Below are positions 43,900 through 54,008 of a stretch of 64,000 nt of DNA, in pieces. The notes below the pieces were generated by a model. The model did not search any database, had not been told where the DNA came from, and saw only the letters and a program-made list of their open reading frames with translations. The stretch comes from Toxorhynchites rutilus septentrionalis. Taxonomy: Eukaryota; Arthropoda; Insecta; Diptera; Culicidae. The translations under genes were made by a program, and so were the position numbers. Every line of letters starts with the position of its first letter. Position 1 is the first letter of the stretch. The stretch lies in contig NC_073746.1 in assembly GCF_029784135.1 (NCBI RefSeq), positions 256,780,994 through 256,844,993 of the forward strand. Reading direction: 5' to 3'.

Positions 43900-44640
43900 T
43901 ACTTGCCGCAAGTTGTCTCCTTTTGCCTCTTCAATACATTCCCAACTTATCGTCGTACAGTGCGTGTTAACGCTTGTGCATTTTATAGATTCTTTAAGAA
44001 TCTTCTTTCTCTGAACGCTACAAAACCAAATGCATGTTTTCCCATTCTTCTAAAAAGTCTGTTCCACAACACGTCAGTGTTATGCTAAACTCATGTGTAA
44101 TCGAAGAAGTCAAATCTTTCAAATACTTGGATCTGATTTCGGATTCAACAATCTCTTAGTTTGACCACATCGAATATGTTGAGAAGAAAGTTTCAGCTCT
44201 TTGTGGGATAATTCGTAGGGTAAGTCATTTCGTATCACGCAGTATTCTTTAAAAAAAATATTTTGCTCACTTCCACTCGTGCCTAAACTACCTTGTTATA
44301 GCCTGGGGTCGAGCTTGCAAATCTCACTTGAGAAAAATAGATGCTTGGAAACAATATTTAAAAAACCAGCATTGTTCCCTACTCTGCAATTATTTATATT
44401 CAGACAGTTCCCATAAAATTCTTTCAATAACCAGTCTTTGCGACATGCAAACAATTATTTTAGTTCACGACACTCTTCATAACAATAATTTCCATCACTC
44501 TATCCAACTACCTTCCACTAGCCATAACTATCCGATCAAGAATTCCAATAAATTAAGGTTATTAAGAGCCCACACACAGTTTGGTCAGAAGCGGATTTCA
44601 ATCGTTGGTCCAAAAAATTATAACCAATTGCCCACTGAAT
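43900..44640 (+). pseudogene. Reverse transcriptase C-terminal remnant
   Basis: Decayed frames encode VIEEVKSFKYLDLISDST, EKKVSALCGIIRRVSHFVS and, from 44328, an open frame with ISSLCDMQ-like and LVHDTLHNN motifs, then FGQKRISIVGPKNYNQLPTE. This is the region after the catalytic domain in Jockey/CR1-like elements. The catalytic YADD block is not recovered upstream. The frame is cut by the TTAA element, and its continuation begins KQISIRSIFRMKLKK just after 45556. Confidence 0.7.
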
Positions 44641-44643
44641 TAA

Positions 44644-45552
44644 GGAGGTATTCTAGTGTAGAGACACGAATTTCGGACGTTTTTTCGGGCTCCGTAAAAA
44701 TAAAACAAAGAATATTTTTACTATTACTTATATCATTATTCGTTCGTCTATCTTTTAACAATAAAATAAAAATTGAACGGAGAAAAAATATTCATATCTA
44801 GTGTTTGATATAAAATTTTTAGACGATAGTGTATTTAGAAATTATTTGCATGCTATATATCTGAGCAAGAATCCAATCCAATGTACTGAAATTATACTCG
44901 CTTGAATATTATGGATTATTTTGAATTCATCTGTTTTCTCTCCAGTATCGTGGAAGTATATGTAAGCCCGAAGTGGATAAATAAATTTCTCTTATCATAC
45001 AACTCTACATCTGTGTACATCATTATTTTGGAAGAAACAAGTTCGGTCAGAGATTTCGACAAGTTCGCCTCGTTCGCTCTCGGAGGATCGAGAAATAAAA
45101 TTTTTCCAAGTGTCAAGTGAAGAGCGGATGAGAGGTGAGAGTGTTAAAAAAAGTTGTGCCATGGCGGCCGGTGAAAAACAAAAAACGTTTTTCTTACGTT
45201 TTCCAATTTTTTGAAAAAAGTTAAATTTCAAAAAAAATCGTTTTTACTAGTTCATGCGATAGAGAGATGCCTACAGATTGTATTCATCTAAATTTGACAT
45301 GAATCGGTTCAGTAGAACTTGATATATCGTGTACGCCAGTTTGAAAAAACTAGTTTCGAGATAAAAAAAACGCGTTTGAAGTTCATTGTTATGGCCGTAT
45401 CAGGTTAGATACTGCATCACTAAAATGGCTCTAACTCGGTGAATAATAGGATTTTCGTTAAGTCCTTTCTAGTGTAAATTCTTGAATGTCTAAACAGAAA
45501 TATGAAGGAAAAAAATTGTTTTTTTTTCAAATTTCTAAACTAGAATACTGCC
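44644..45552 (+). mobile_element. TTAA-flanked DNA element (piggyBac-type), copy 2
   Basis: 909 bp between TTAA at 44640-44643 and 45553-45556. Terminal inverted repeats are GGAGGTATTCTAGTGTAGAG and CTAGAATACTGCC. The insertion splits a reverse transcriptase frame. Removing the element and one TTAA puts the two halves in the same frame, which shows the duplicated target directly. No transposase is encoded. Confidence 0.88.
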
Positions 45553-45640
45553 TTAAAGCAAATTAGTATTCGCAGCATATTTAGAATGAAACTCAAAAAA
45601 ATTCTTAAGAAAATCTACACGACATTCTTGGTTGAGTAGC

Positions 45641-46300
45641 ATTAGTATGATCTACCAGAAACCATAACAAATTAATGAAATAAATGTAAATTTAGAGCTT
45701 TTTTATGTTTTATACCAGCGAGTCCCTTAAAACGAATTTCATTCCACTGGGACTTCACACCCATTTCAATTTCATCATTTTAGCTGTCAAATATATACAT
45801 TTTTTAGCCTTTTTGTTTTATTTTCTCAGCTCATTTTTATTAGTATATTAACTTTTTTTTAATGTTTTTTGTTTTTTTTTTGCTGTACCGTTCGAGCTGG
45901 GATAGTTGCGTCCACTACCAGGGGGCTCTTTCGAGCTCTTTGGTGTGGGGGATAGCGGTAGGTATTTGAAAAAAAAAAGAAAAAAAACTGTCTGACTGAC
46001 ATCAACTGTAAGCAATGTAGCACGAATGTTCTTGGAGTTCGTCGATATATTTTCCCTTCTTTTTTTTATGGCACAATTTATATGCACGGCGAGAATACCT
46101 GCAAAGATATTTATTTGACGACCACTGATATCCCATTTAAACTTGAAACAGGTGTTTCGCAGAGGTATACTGCCGTTCTACGAATAGTTGTTCCATGTTA
46201 CTTTTCGAAAATTTCGTTATAGTTTGTTCCCAGATTTAAAAAAACAACACAAAGATCAATTGTCCCATGTTGCTATTCTACTCATAACTGTCCCACCATG
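45641..46300. other. No recognisable gene
   Basis: AT-rich sequence with long T and A runs. Nothing recognised. Confidence 0.4.
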
Positions 46301-46312
46301 TTTTTTGTAGAT

Positions 46313-46588
46313 CTTCTTCTTGAATGGCGTTAACGTTCTCTGTGGAACTTTTGCCGTCTCAACGTATGTATTAACTAGCGTCATTTATTAATACTTAGTT
46401 GAGATTTCTTAAGCCAGATAACACGCCTTGAATGTATTCCGAGGGGCAAGCTCTTGAATACGCGTGACCACAGTGAAAGTCGAAGGAAATTTCTTTGACG
46501 AAAAATCCTCCAGCCAGAACGGGAATCGAACCCGAACACCCGGCATGATAATGTGAGACGCTAACCACTCGGCCACGGGTGCACTTAT
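46313..46588 (-). mobile_element. tRNA-derived SINE (family A), copy 5
   Basis: A 276-bp minus-strand copy with 12-bp target duplication TTTTTTGTAGAT at 46301-46312 and 46589-46600. It has the same box A and box B as the others and a short GAA tail. Confidence 0.9.
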
Positions 46589-46600
46589 TTTTTTGTAGAT

Positions 46601-47010
46601 CCATATCAAATAAACCGGTTAAAGTACAAGAATTTTATGTCACGTTTTCAGCAAGTCTAATGTACTCATTTGTGGTTTGGAAGAAAAAACTAATTCTCAA
46701 ACAAATAAAAAAAAAAGTTTAACAGAACACGTGTACACTTTGTTAGCGAATGCGTAATAAAAATGAGATTTATATTCTTCAAAGTATTGCAGAGCACTCC
46801 CTTCTTCATAAAACGAGGTTTTTATGCATAATGTTTCATGAAAACACCAGAAAACTTATTGCTTGTTCCTAGTATTTCAAAAAACAACATCGAGTTCATT
46901 TGTCCCATGTTGATATTCTAGGCATAACTGTCCCACCATGAATTTTTAAGGCCAAGATTGATTGATTCAAATGAGGGGATCTTTTCACATTTCAATAAAC
47001 AATAGTTTTC
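46601..47010. other. No recognisable gene
   Basis: AT-rich spacer before the BEL/Pao element. The phrase GTCCCATGTTG recurs near 46262 and 46902, hinting at a diverged local duplication. Confidence 0.4.
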
Positions 47011-47419
47011 TGTTACCTACATTACAATCAAGCTCACACCAGAATGAAAACGATCTAAACGATCTAATGATCACACACATGTACCATCTTGTTTGAAAGC
47101 TCCACGTAAGGTTCATTGAGGTCGGAATCCGCCGGTTATTTCATAGTTCCGAAGAACCTGATCCCGAATATAGTGAAACTTGTGACCAGACTTCTCAGCT
47201 CGTTCCTTAGTTAAAAGGAGAGCGAGAAGGGATCACAGTTCGTTTTGAGGGGCAGCTCCCATAATCACATGTATGCAATTGAACAACCCGGTTCAATTGC
47301 ACCAGTGAAAGGAAAAAGTATTCGTGTAGTCAAGTGGCATTCACGTTTTTAGGCCCAGAGGCCATTAGTGCCGTTAAGAAAGCCTTCGCGTCGGACATTC
47401 CGTGTAATCCGCTGAAACA
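47011..47419 (+). repeat. BEL/Pao 5' LTR
   Basis: Begins TGTTACCTACATTAC and ends ATCCGCTGAAACA. Compared with the 3' LTR it lacks the 71 bp corresponding to 53241-53311, which include an AATAAA signal. Confidence 0.88.
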
Positions 47420-47420
47420 T

Positions 47421-47438
47421 TGGTCCTTCGAGCCGGAT
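47421..47438 (+). promoter_or_regulatory. Primer binding site, tRNA-Tyr
   Basis: TGGTCCTTCGAGCCGGAT is the exact complement of the 3' end of insect tRNA-Tyr (ATCCGGCTCGAAGGA plus CCA). It lies one base after the LTR. Confidence 0.85.
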
Positions 47439-47734
47439 GCGAAGGACATTCCGGGTACCAAAAAGTGATTGTGGACACGTTTGTCAAGAACAAAGGTTCG
47501 GTGTAGAATCTGCCATTTTGCACGCGATGTGTGAAACCAATAGGCATTGTTAGTGCATCCGCTTGTTCGAGACAATTAGCAAAGAAGATTACAATTGTTC
47601 AGTATCGAAGACTAAGTAGTGACTTTGACCCGTTGTGAAGGTGAACAATATCTATTGTTTCTCGCGATTTAACCCAAGCCAAGCTACGCTAGCATTTTTG
47701 GATCGATTCGTTGTTCGATCGATCGATCGCAATT

Positions 47735-48170
47735 GAAAGGACTCAACTGGACCTCATTTCCACTTCCTCCATATGAAGCACGCTGCATGCTCATAAACAT
47801 CCAAACACTGAAAGAACGCCATGAATTTGCAATGCTTTCTTTTGTTAATGACCTAATTTCGCAACGAGTACAGTCAGCTGAATTACTAGAAAAACTAAAT
47901 TCCTATGTACCTGGGCGTCAACTAAGAAGATGAAATTTGTTTCTAACCAAAACATCCAGAACAAACTATGCAAATAACGCCCTTACCAATCGCATGATGC
48001 GTATATACAATCAGCACTGCGAAATAATTGACACAACAATGAATAAAAAAAAGCTCAAAAGAAACATGTACCGCAAAAATAATATTTAACCTAAGAAAAC
48101 ATTGTAACATTAGTGTATAAGTGTGTAGTCTACATTTGTTTGACGAAATGAATAAATAAATAAATATCCT
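47735..48170 (+). mobile_element. 3' fragment of a non-LTR element in the BEL leader
   Basis: Encodes LPPYEARCMLINIQTLKER, VPGRQLRR and, in another frame, RTNYANNALTNRMMRIYN, the short C-terminal tail of a Jockey/CR1-like protein. It then has a 3' untranslated region ending GAATAAATAAATAAAT at about 48145-48166. It is 5'-truncated with a tetranucleotide tail. A target duplication could not be identified. It is not needed by BEL, so it is a later insertion. Confidence 0.65.
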
Positions 48171-48456
48171 TTGCTCGGGCAGGTAGTGCACCGTGGTTAC
48201 TTTCTTTCTTTCTTTGTTTTTAAGAGGCTTTAAACTTTGCAGTTCATTCGCCTCTAAAAACCGTGGTTAGCAATTCGGTGACTGTGCAGTGTTTTTTCGA
48301 AATTCCTCGGTGACCGAAACATCCTCGTCGGGAAAGAGTCAAAGAAAAAGACTATACGGGAAGAAGTTTCACGTACCGTCGCACCCACGTTCCGTCGCGT
48401 TTGCGAATCGATTCGAATCGTTGTTGTGGTCGTTTGGATAACGACATCGTCGGGAG

Positions 48457-49302
48457 ATGGCCACCATGAAAGTGAAGGACAAGAAATTGAAGGATAAATT
48501 AACCGTTCGGCGGTCCTTGCTTTCAACACTCGAGACGGTGGAAGCCTTCATGGATAATTATGAAGAAAAACGAGATTCCCCTCAAGTACCAGTGTGGCTG
48601 GAGATATTCGACCAGGCTTTCCAGGACTGCTTGAAGGTTCAATCCGAAATTGAAGGGATGGACAATGGAGACGCCCCGTTAGTGAAGTATCTCCAGGAAC
48701 GCCACCAGTTCCAGAGCAGATAATGTGCAACCAAGGGATGGTTGATGAACAGGCGATTACTGGACCTGAACTCAACCATCAATGTACACGATGCAGCTCC
48801 AGCTCAACCTACTAGCTTCCACCTACGGTTGCCAAAAATAGATCTGCCGAAGTTTGACGGCGACTATTCACGGTGGCTGGGATTTCGTGACACCTTCAAA
48901 TCGATGGTACATGACGTCAAGGACATTCCACTGGTAGCGAAACTGCAGTTTCTGCTCCAGTCTTTAGAGGGTGAGGCACGTACACCATACGAGACGGTTG
49001 ATATTGTGGCAGCTAACTATGTCATCACCTGGGAAGCCCTCCTAAAGCGCTATGACAACAAGCGGTTTTTAACAAAGCAGTTGTATCGTACACTACACGA
49101 TCTCGCTCCAATCCGGAAAGAATCTGCACAGGATCTCCATCATCTTGTAGACGATTTTCAACACCATGTGAAGGCACTGGCGAAGCTTGGTGAGTTGGTT
49201 GAAACATGGGACACTCCGCTGATTTGTATGTTGTCCAATAAAATGGACCCTGCTACCCTCAGAGCCTGGGAGGAGTATGCAGCCGGAGTCGGAGAATGTT
49301 GA
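48457..49302 (+). pseudogene. BEL/Pao Gag, N-terminal and central part
   Basis: The frame opens MATMKVKDKKLKDK and contains the typical Pao Gag region LPKIDLPKFDGDYSRWLGF (about 48829-48885), with LVAKLQFLLQSLEGEA downstream. One in-frame TAA at 48721-48723 interrupts it after 88 codons. It ends at 49300-49302, where relatives continue to the zinc-finger region in what is now another frame. It would form the particle shell. It is now broken by one stop and one frameshift. Confidence 0.82.
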
Positions 49303-49399
49303 GTACGAAGCATGTATTGAGTTTCTCTACCAGCGAATTCGGATTCTGCAAACAGTGTCAACATAGATCCAACATCGTTCTCAAGCAGCACCAGCCAAG

Positions 49400-49828
49400 G
49401 TGGCCGGTCACCATTCCTTCAGCAAGAAGCTCCCCACTACAAAGGCGGTTGCCAACTCCGCTACCGCAAATTCGCGTCCAAGTCCACCATCCTGCATTGC
49501 ATGCCCGGAGAAGCATCTATTGTTTCAGTGTCCAGCTTTTCAAAGAATGACCGTTGACCTTTGTTGGAACTGCTTCAAATCGTCGTACATCGCACGGAGA
49601 TGTGGTTCCAAGTACACCTGTCGTCATTGCCACGAACGCCACCACACGCTGTTGCACAAATCCTCGAGCGATTCTGCAGCACAGTCGACACCCCAGCACC
49701 CAGCACAACAAGCGAGTTCCCACGGATCGGGTATTTTGGATCCCGAAGTGAGCGTTCCTGCCCATAGCAGTTCCTCATCAACCGTTTTCCTGTCTACTGT
49801 TTCACTGTGGATCGAGAATCGATTTTAA
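49400..49828 (+). pseudogene. BEL/Pao nucleocapsid zinc-finger region
   Basis: Frame with CIACPEKHLLFQCPAF, then CWNCFKSSYIARRC and CRHCHERHHTLLH: three Cys/His knuckle-like units as in Pao Gag C-termini. It is in a different frame from the upstream Gag part. It stops at 49826-49828, before the protease. Confidence 0.75.
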
Positions 49829-51169
49829 AGACAACATTCTGCTCGGGCATTAATCGACTCTGATTCGCAGTCGAACTTCATCTCAAAGAAGCTGACTCGT
49901 AGTTTGTGTCTACAATCAGATCGAGTACGTGTTCCCATCGCTGGCATCGGTGAAACAACAGTAACGGTTACTTAGTCTGTCGTCTCCACCGTCCACTCCA
50001 AGAACAACGAGTTTTCCAGCAAGTTAGAGTTCCTGGTTTTACCGAATCCAACCGCTAAACTCCCCACGTCAAATGTCGACATATCAATGTGGAAAATCCC
50101 GTCAAACTTTCCATTAGCTGACCCTGCATTCAACGTGTCGAGTCCTATCGACCTGTTACTCGGAATCGAACAATTCCACGAATACGTGTTGAGTGGTAGA
50201 ATAATCCTCGGGAAAGGATGTCCAGTACTATTCGAGACTGTCTTCGGGTGGGCTGTAATCGGTCAATGCTACGGCACAACTCCACCAACTACTCCGGTCT
50301 GCCACATCGCCACCACTCGAAATCTGGAATCTCTTTTGGAACGGTTCTGGGAGCTCGAATCCTTGCAGTCCGACCGAATCTATTCTGCTAAGGAGACCGC
50401 CTGCGAGGAGCTATATCAGGCCACTACGACTAGAAAATCCGACGGGAGATATGTAGTGTCTCTTCACAAATCACAGGACCCTTACATTAAAGTCGGTGAA
50501 TCCCGTGCAATTGCCGAAAGACGTCTACTATGCTTGGAGCGAAAACTTGAACGTGATGCATCCATAAAGGAAGCCTACCATGAGTTCTTGGAGGAATATT
50601 TACGGCTAGGCCATATGCGATGGCTCAAGGATCCGGTGGACGACTCCATGGACCACTACTACTTGCCACATTACCCCGTATTTAAAGCCAGCAGCACAAC
50701 GACGAAGGTACGGGTCGTATTTGATGCGTCCTATCATCTTCGAATTGCACTTCTTCTCAGACGCCTCCGAAAGGGCATACGGTACATGCGTGTGCATTCC
50801 GAAGCTCAACGCCAGAACGTTGTCATCCACCTGCTTGCAGCAAAATCAAGAGTCACGCCATTGAAGACCCGCCATTCCATTGCTCGCTTGGAACTCTGTG
50901 CTGCAGTTCTCTCTACAGACCTGTTCCTGAAGGTAATTGCCTCGCTTAAATCTAACATTCCTGTTTTCTTCTGGGTAGACTCCATGACCGTGCTTCAATG
51001 GCTGAAAGCATCACCCAACAGATGGAAAACTTTTGTGGGCAACCGAGTGTCCAAAATTCAAATTGCGACAGTTTGTCATCCATGGTACCACGTGCCGTGG
51101 CCTCACTCCAGCCGAACTTCTTCACCAAGAGCGATGGTGGACTGGGCCTGCTCGGCTCAAGCAGACTAA
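49829..51169 (+). pseudogene. BEL/Pao protease and deleted reverse transcriptase/RNase H
   Basis: The protease core is visible as ALIDSDSQSNFISKKL near 49846; relatives have D-S-G, so the usual Gly is Asp. After a stop near 49974 the frame reopens with PIDLLLGIEQFHEYVLSG and LFETVFGWAVIGQ, the Pao connection to reverse transcriptase. KVRVVFDASY (about 50704-50733) begins the reverse transcriptase, but within about 110 bases the sequence reaches AAKSRVTPLK and RLELCAAVLS, which belong to RNase H. The palm with the catalytic Asp residues is therefore missing. VFFWVDSMTVLQWLKAS near 50965 is RNase H. No polymerase activity is possible. Confidence 0.8.
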
Positions 51170-51179
51170 GATTCATTGA

Positions 51180-52845
51180 CCAAGCCAACTCGTCGATTCC
51201 GTGGCATCCTCCAAGGCTGTCGTCGAAGAATGTAAAGTGTGCCTGGCGGCACTCGTATCTCCCACGGATCCACTGTGCGATTGGTTGTTCAACCGTTTCT
51301 CGTCGTATACTAAGCTATGGAAGGCCGTGGCATACTTCCTGCGGTACATGGGTGTACTGCACGAAACAGCTGCCGAGAAACATCCTGATGGAGCTTGTGC
51401 GGCATCCTCGAAGACACCATGTGAGCCACACACACAGCTCACTGCATCCGATCTTCAAGACGCTGAACATGTTCTGTGTCAACTATCCCAGCGTGAAACG
51501 TTTCCGAAGGAGCTGAAAACACTACGCAATGGACGACCGGTTGACAAAACATCACCTATGAAGTTCTTCAATCCTATGCTCTCCAAGGACGGCCTCATCA
51601 AGGTTGGTGGTCGTATTCAATACTCCGACTCTCCCGAAGGAATGAAACATCCAATCATCATCTCGAGTAAACACCGATTGGCACACCTGCTTGCTGATCA
51701 CTATCACCGAACACTGATGCACGCCGGACCGCTGATGATGACGACCATCAGGCAGAAGTTCTGGATTCTACGTGGTAGAGATCTGTTGCGTCAAGTGTAC
51801 CACAAATGCCATACCTGCTTCCGTAGAAAACCAGTCTTAATTCAGCAAGCGACAGCAGACTTACCTAACTCCAGAGTGACACCGTCGCGGCCGTTTTCAG
51901 TATCCGGCGTTGACTATTGCAGCCCGATTCTCTTACGTGGTCTACACCGTAGGGCAGGACCAGTCAAAGCATACATCGCTTTATTCGTGTGCTTCTCAAC
52001 GCGGTCCGTACATCTGGAGCTCGTCAGCGATCTCTCCACAGCTTCCTGGCTGCTCTGAAGCGGTTCATAGCACGGCGTGGCAAAGTCTGTGAACTTCATT
52101 CAGACAATGCTACAAACTTTATAGGAGCCACCAACGAGTTGCATCACCTCTTTAAAATGCTTAAAACGGACGACAGCAGCCGAAAACTCATTTTCGACTG
52201 GTGCGCTAATGCAGAAATCAGGTGGAAATTCATCCCTCCGCGCGCACCCCACTTTGGAGGTCTGTGGAAGCGGCGCTGAAATCGGCGAAGAGTCATCTTC
52301 TGAAGGAAGTGGGTAATACAATCGTCACCCACGAAGAAATGCTGACCATTCTCGCTCAGGTCGAAATGTGCCTCAACTCACGGCCTATAACTGAGATGTC
52401 CAATGACCCAACGGATCTAGAGGCTCTTACACCGGGTCACTTCCTAGTCGGTTCGAATCTGTAATCGATTCCAGAAGCCGACTACAAGCAACTATCAGAC
52501 AACAAGCTCGACCGTTGGCAGCTTATGCAAAAACGACTCCAGGCAATTTGGAAGCGCTAGAGCTCCGAGTATTTACAGCAGCTGCAGGCACGTTCCTCGA
52601 AAGGCATAAAACCTCCCGTTGACATCCGAGTGGGTCGGCTAGTCATCATTAGGGATGACAACCTTCCCCCAGCCCAGTGGATGTTGGGTCGCATAACGAA
52701 GGTTCATCCCGCTCATTATGGCATTGTTAGGGTCGTTACTTTGAAGACGGCATCTGCAGACAACGTTGTCCGCCCTGTCGTCAAACTTTCGCTTCTTACA
52801 ATCCCATCTAACGTGAACGACGTTGAGAATGAGGTAACAAAATGA
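51180..52845 (+). pseudogene. BEL/Pao integrase, frameshifted
   Basis: The open frame at 51201-52058 carries the zinc-binding HYHRTLMHAG and KCHTCFRR pair and the first catalytic Asp in SGVDYCSP near 51908. A frame change near 52045 leads to HSDNATNFIG with the second Asp near 52103. Near 52267, just at the position of the catalytic Glu in FGGLWE of relatives, a one-base loss shifts the frame and removes the Glu. The rest (KSAKSHLLKEVGN and LVIIRDDNLPPAQW near 52640) continues in other frames, with stops at 52462-52464 and 52558-52560. The protein cannot be functional. Confidence 0.82.
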
Positions 52846-53141
52846 TTTATTGTTTATTAAATTTGTCTGTTTCTCACCAGCCACCTATCCAGTCGGTCCC
52901 TATGATGGTAACCGAACTCGCAATGAGCAGCCTATCAATCAGTCAATATCAATCAGCCAATATCTTCGACGCCAGACAGTTCATCGATTCGTACGCAGCA
53001 GTGTCCGTATAGTAATTAAAATACGTTACTATTTTAAGGTGGCCGGAGTGTTTAGTATTTAGTATAAATATTAAAATGAATTTAAATTGAAATTATGTGT
53101 ACCTCAAATGAATTCCTTGAGTAGCTAAAGTTAGGGTCATA

Positions 53142-53621
53142 TGTTACCTACTTTACATTCAAGTTCATACCAGAATGAAAACGATCTAAACGATCTAATG
53201 ATCACATACATGTACCATCTTGTTTGAAAGCTCCACGTAAAGTTAGTTGAAGTCAGAATCCCGAAGAATACAGACATGTAAATAAAGTCTTATTTCGTTT
53301 CCAATCCAAAAGGTTCATTGAGGTCGAAGTCCGCCGGTTATTTTATAGTTCCAAAGAACCTGATCCCGAATATAGTGAAACTTGTGACCAGACTTCTCAG
53401 CTCGTTCCTTAGTTAAAAAGAGAGCGAGAAGGGATCACAGTTCATTTTGAGCGGCAGCTCCCATAATCACATGTATGCAATTGAACAATCCGGTTCAATT
53501 GCACCAGCGAAAGGAAAAAGTGTTCGTGTAGTCAAGTGGCATTCATGTTTTTAGGCCCAGAGGCCATTAGTGCCGTTAAGAAAGCCTTCGCGTCGGACAT
53601 TCCGGGTAATCCGCTGAAACA
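53142..53621 (+). repeat. BEL/Pao 3' LTR
   Basis: 480 bp from TGTTACCTACTTTAC to ATCCGCTGAAACA. It includes a 71-bp segment (53241-53311) absent from the 5' LTR. AATAAAG at 53281-53287 is a candidate polyadenylation signal. Confidence 0.88.
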
Positions 53622-54008
53622 ATCATTGTTGAGTTATTTGTAGAACAGCAGCCCGATGTGTCTTGCAGAGCAGAGCAGTTGTATGGATGAATCGATCTTA
53701 TCATATTTCGACCGTGGATCGATCTTTTTTTTTCTCTCTATTATAGTGACTTTCAACACATTTTGGCTGCTTCGTCACTTTTACCTCCATTTTTGGAAGA
53801 ATGTCGGGAGTGAGAATTGAACTCTTGACCTTGAGCGTGAGAGATATGGATGTTACGACTACGCCTCCGTGGATCGATCTCCATCGCTGATGATTGTTGC
53901 GTGGACGTAGTTATTCTGTAGCAACACAAAGATGGTCAATGAAGGCCTTGAGTTTTGAACTCACGATCGATCGCTTACTAAGTGAACGCGCAACCAATGT
54001 GGCTAAGG
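53622..54008 (-). mobile_element. tRNA-derived SINE (family C), copy 2, split by a family B SINE
   Basis: Reverse complement of 9618-9885, interrupted at 53726-53866. Its tail starts exactly where the BEL 3' LTR ends. Box B appears as GAGTTTTGAACTCAC on the plus strand. Confidence 0.65.
53726..53866 (-). mobile_element. Short poly(A) SINE (family B), copy 3
   Basis: A 141-bp minus-strand insertion into the family C SINE, with the 14-bp target duplication CCGTGGATCGATCT at 53712-53725 and 53867-53880. The uninterrupted sequence at 9618-9885 serves as the empty site. Confidence 0.93.

Larger units (their letters stand above)
43880..45640 (+). mobile_element. Non-LTR retrotransposon relic interrupted by a TTAA element
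   Basis: The plus strand encodes the end of a reverse transcriptase and the C-terminal region of a non-LTR element. It is split at 44640-45556 by the TTAA-flanked element. Downstream of the second TTAA the coding sequence resumes in frame and ends at a stop near 45630. Both element ends are otherwise indistinct. Confidence 0.7.
47011..53621 (+). mobile_element. Degraded BEL/Pao LTR retrotransposon
   Basis: Unequal LTRs (409 and 480 bp, TG...CA ends) enclose a tRNA-Tyr primer site, gag, a protease, remnants of reverse transcriptase and RNase H, and an integrase. The LTRs differ by many substitutions and a 71-bp gap, so it is much older than the errantivirus. Most of the reverse transcriptase is deleted, several frames are broken, and a non-LTR 3' fragment lies in the leader. 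The flanks TTTTC and ATCAT do not match, so no target duplication remains. Confidence 0.9.
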
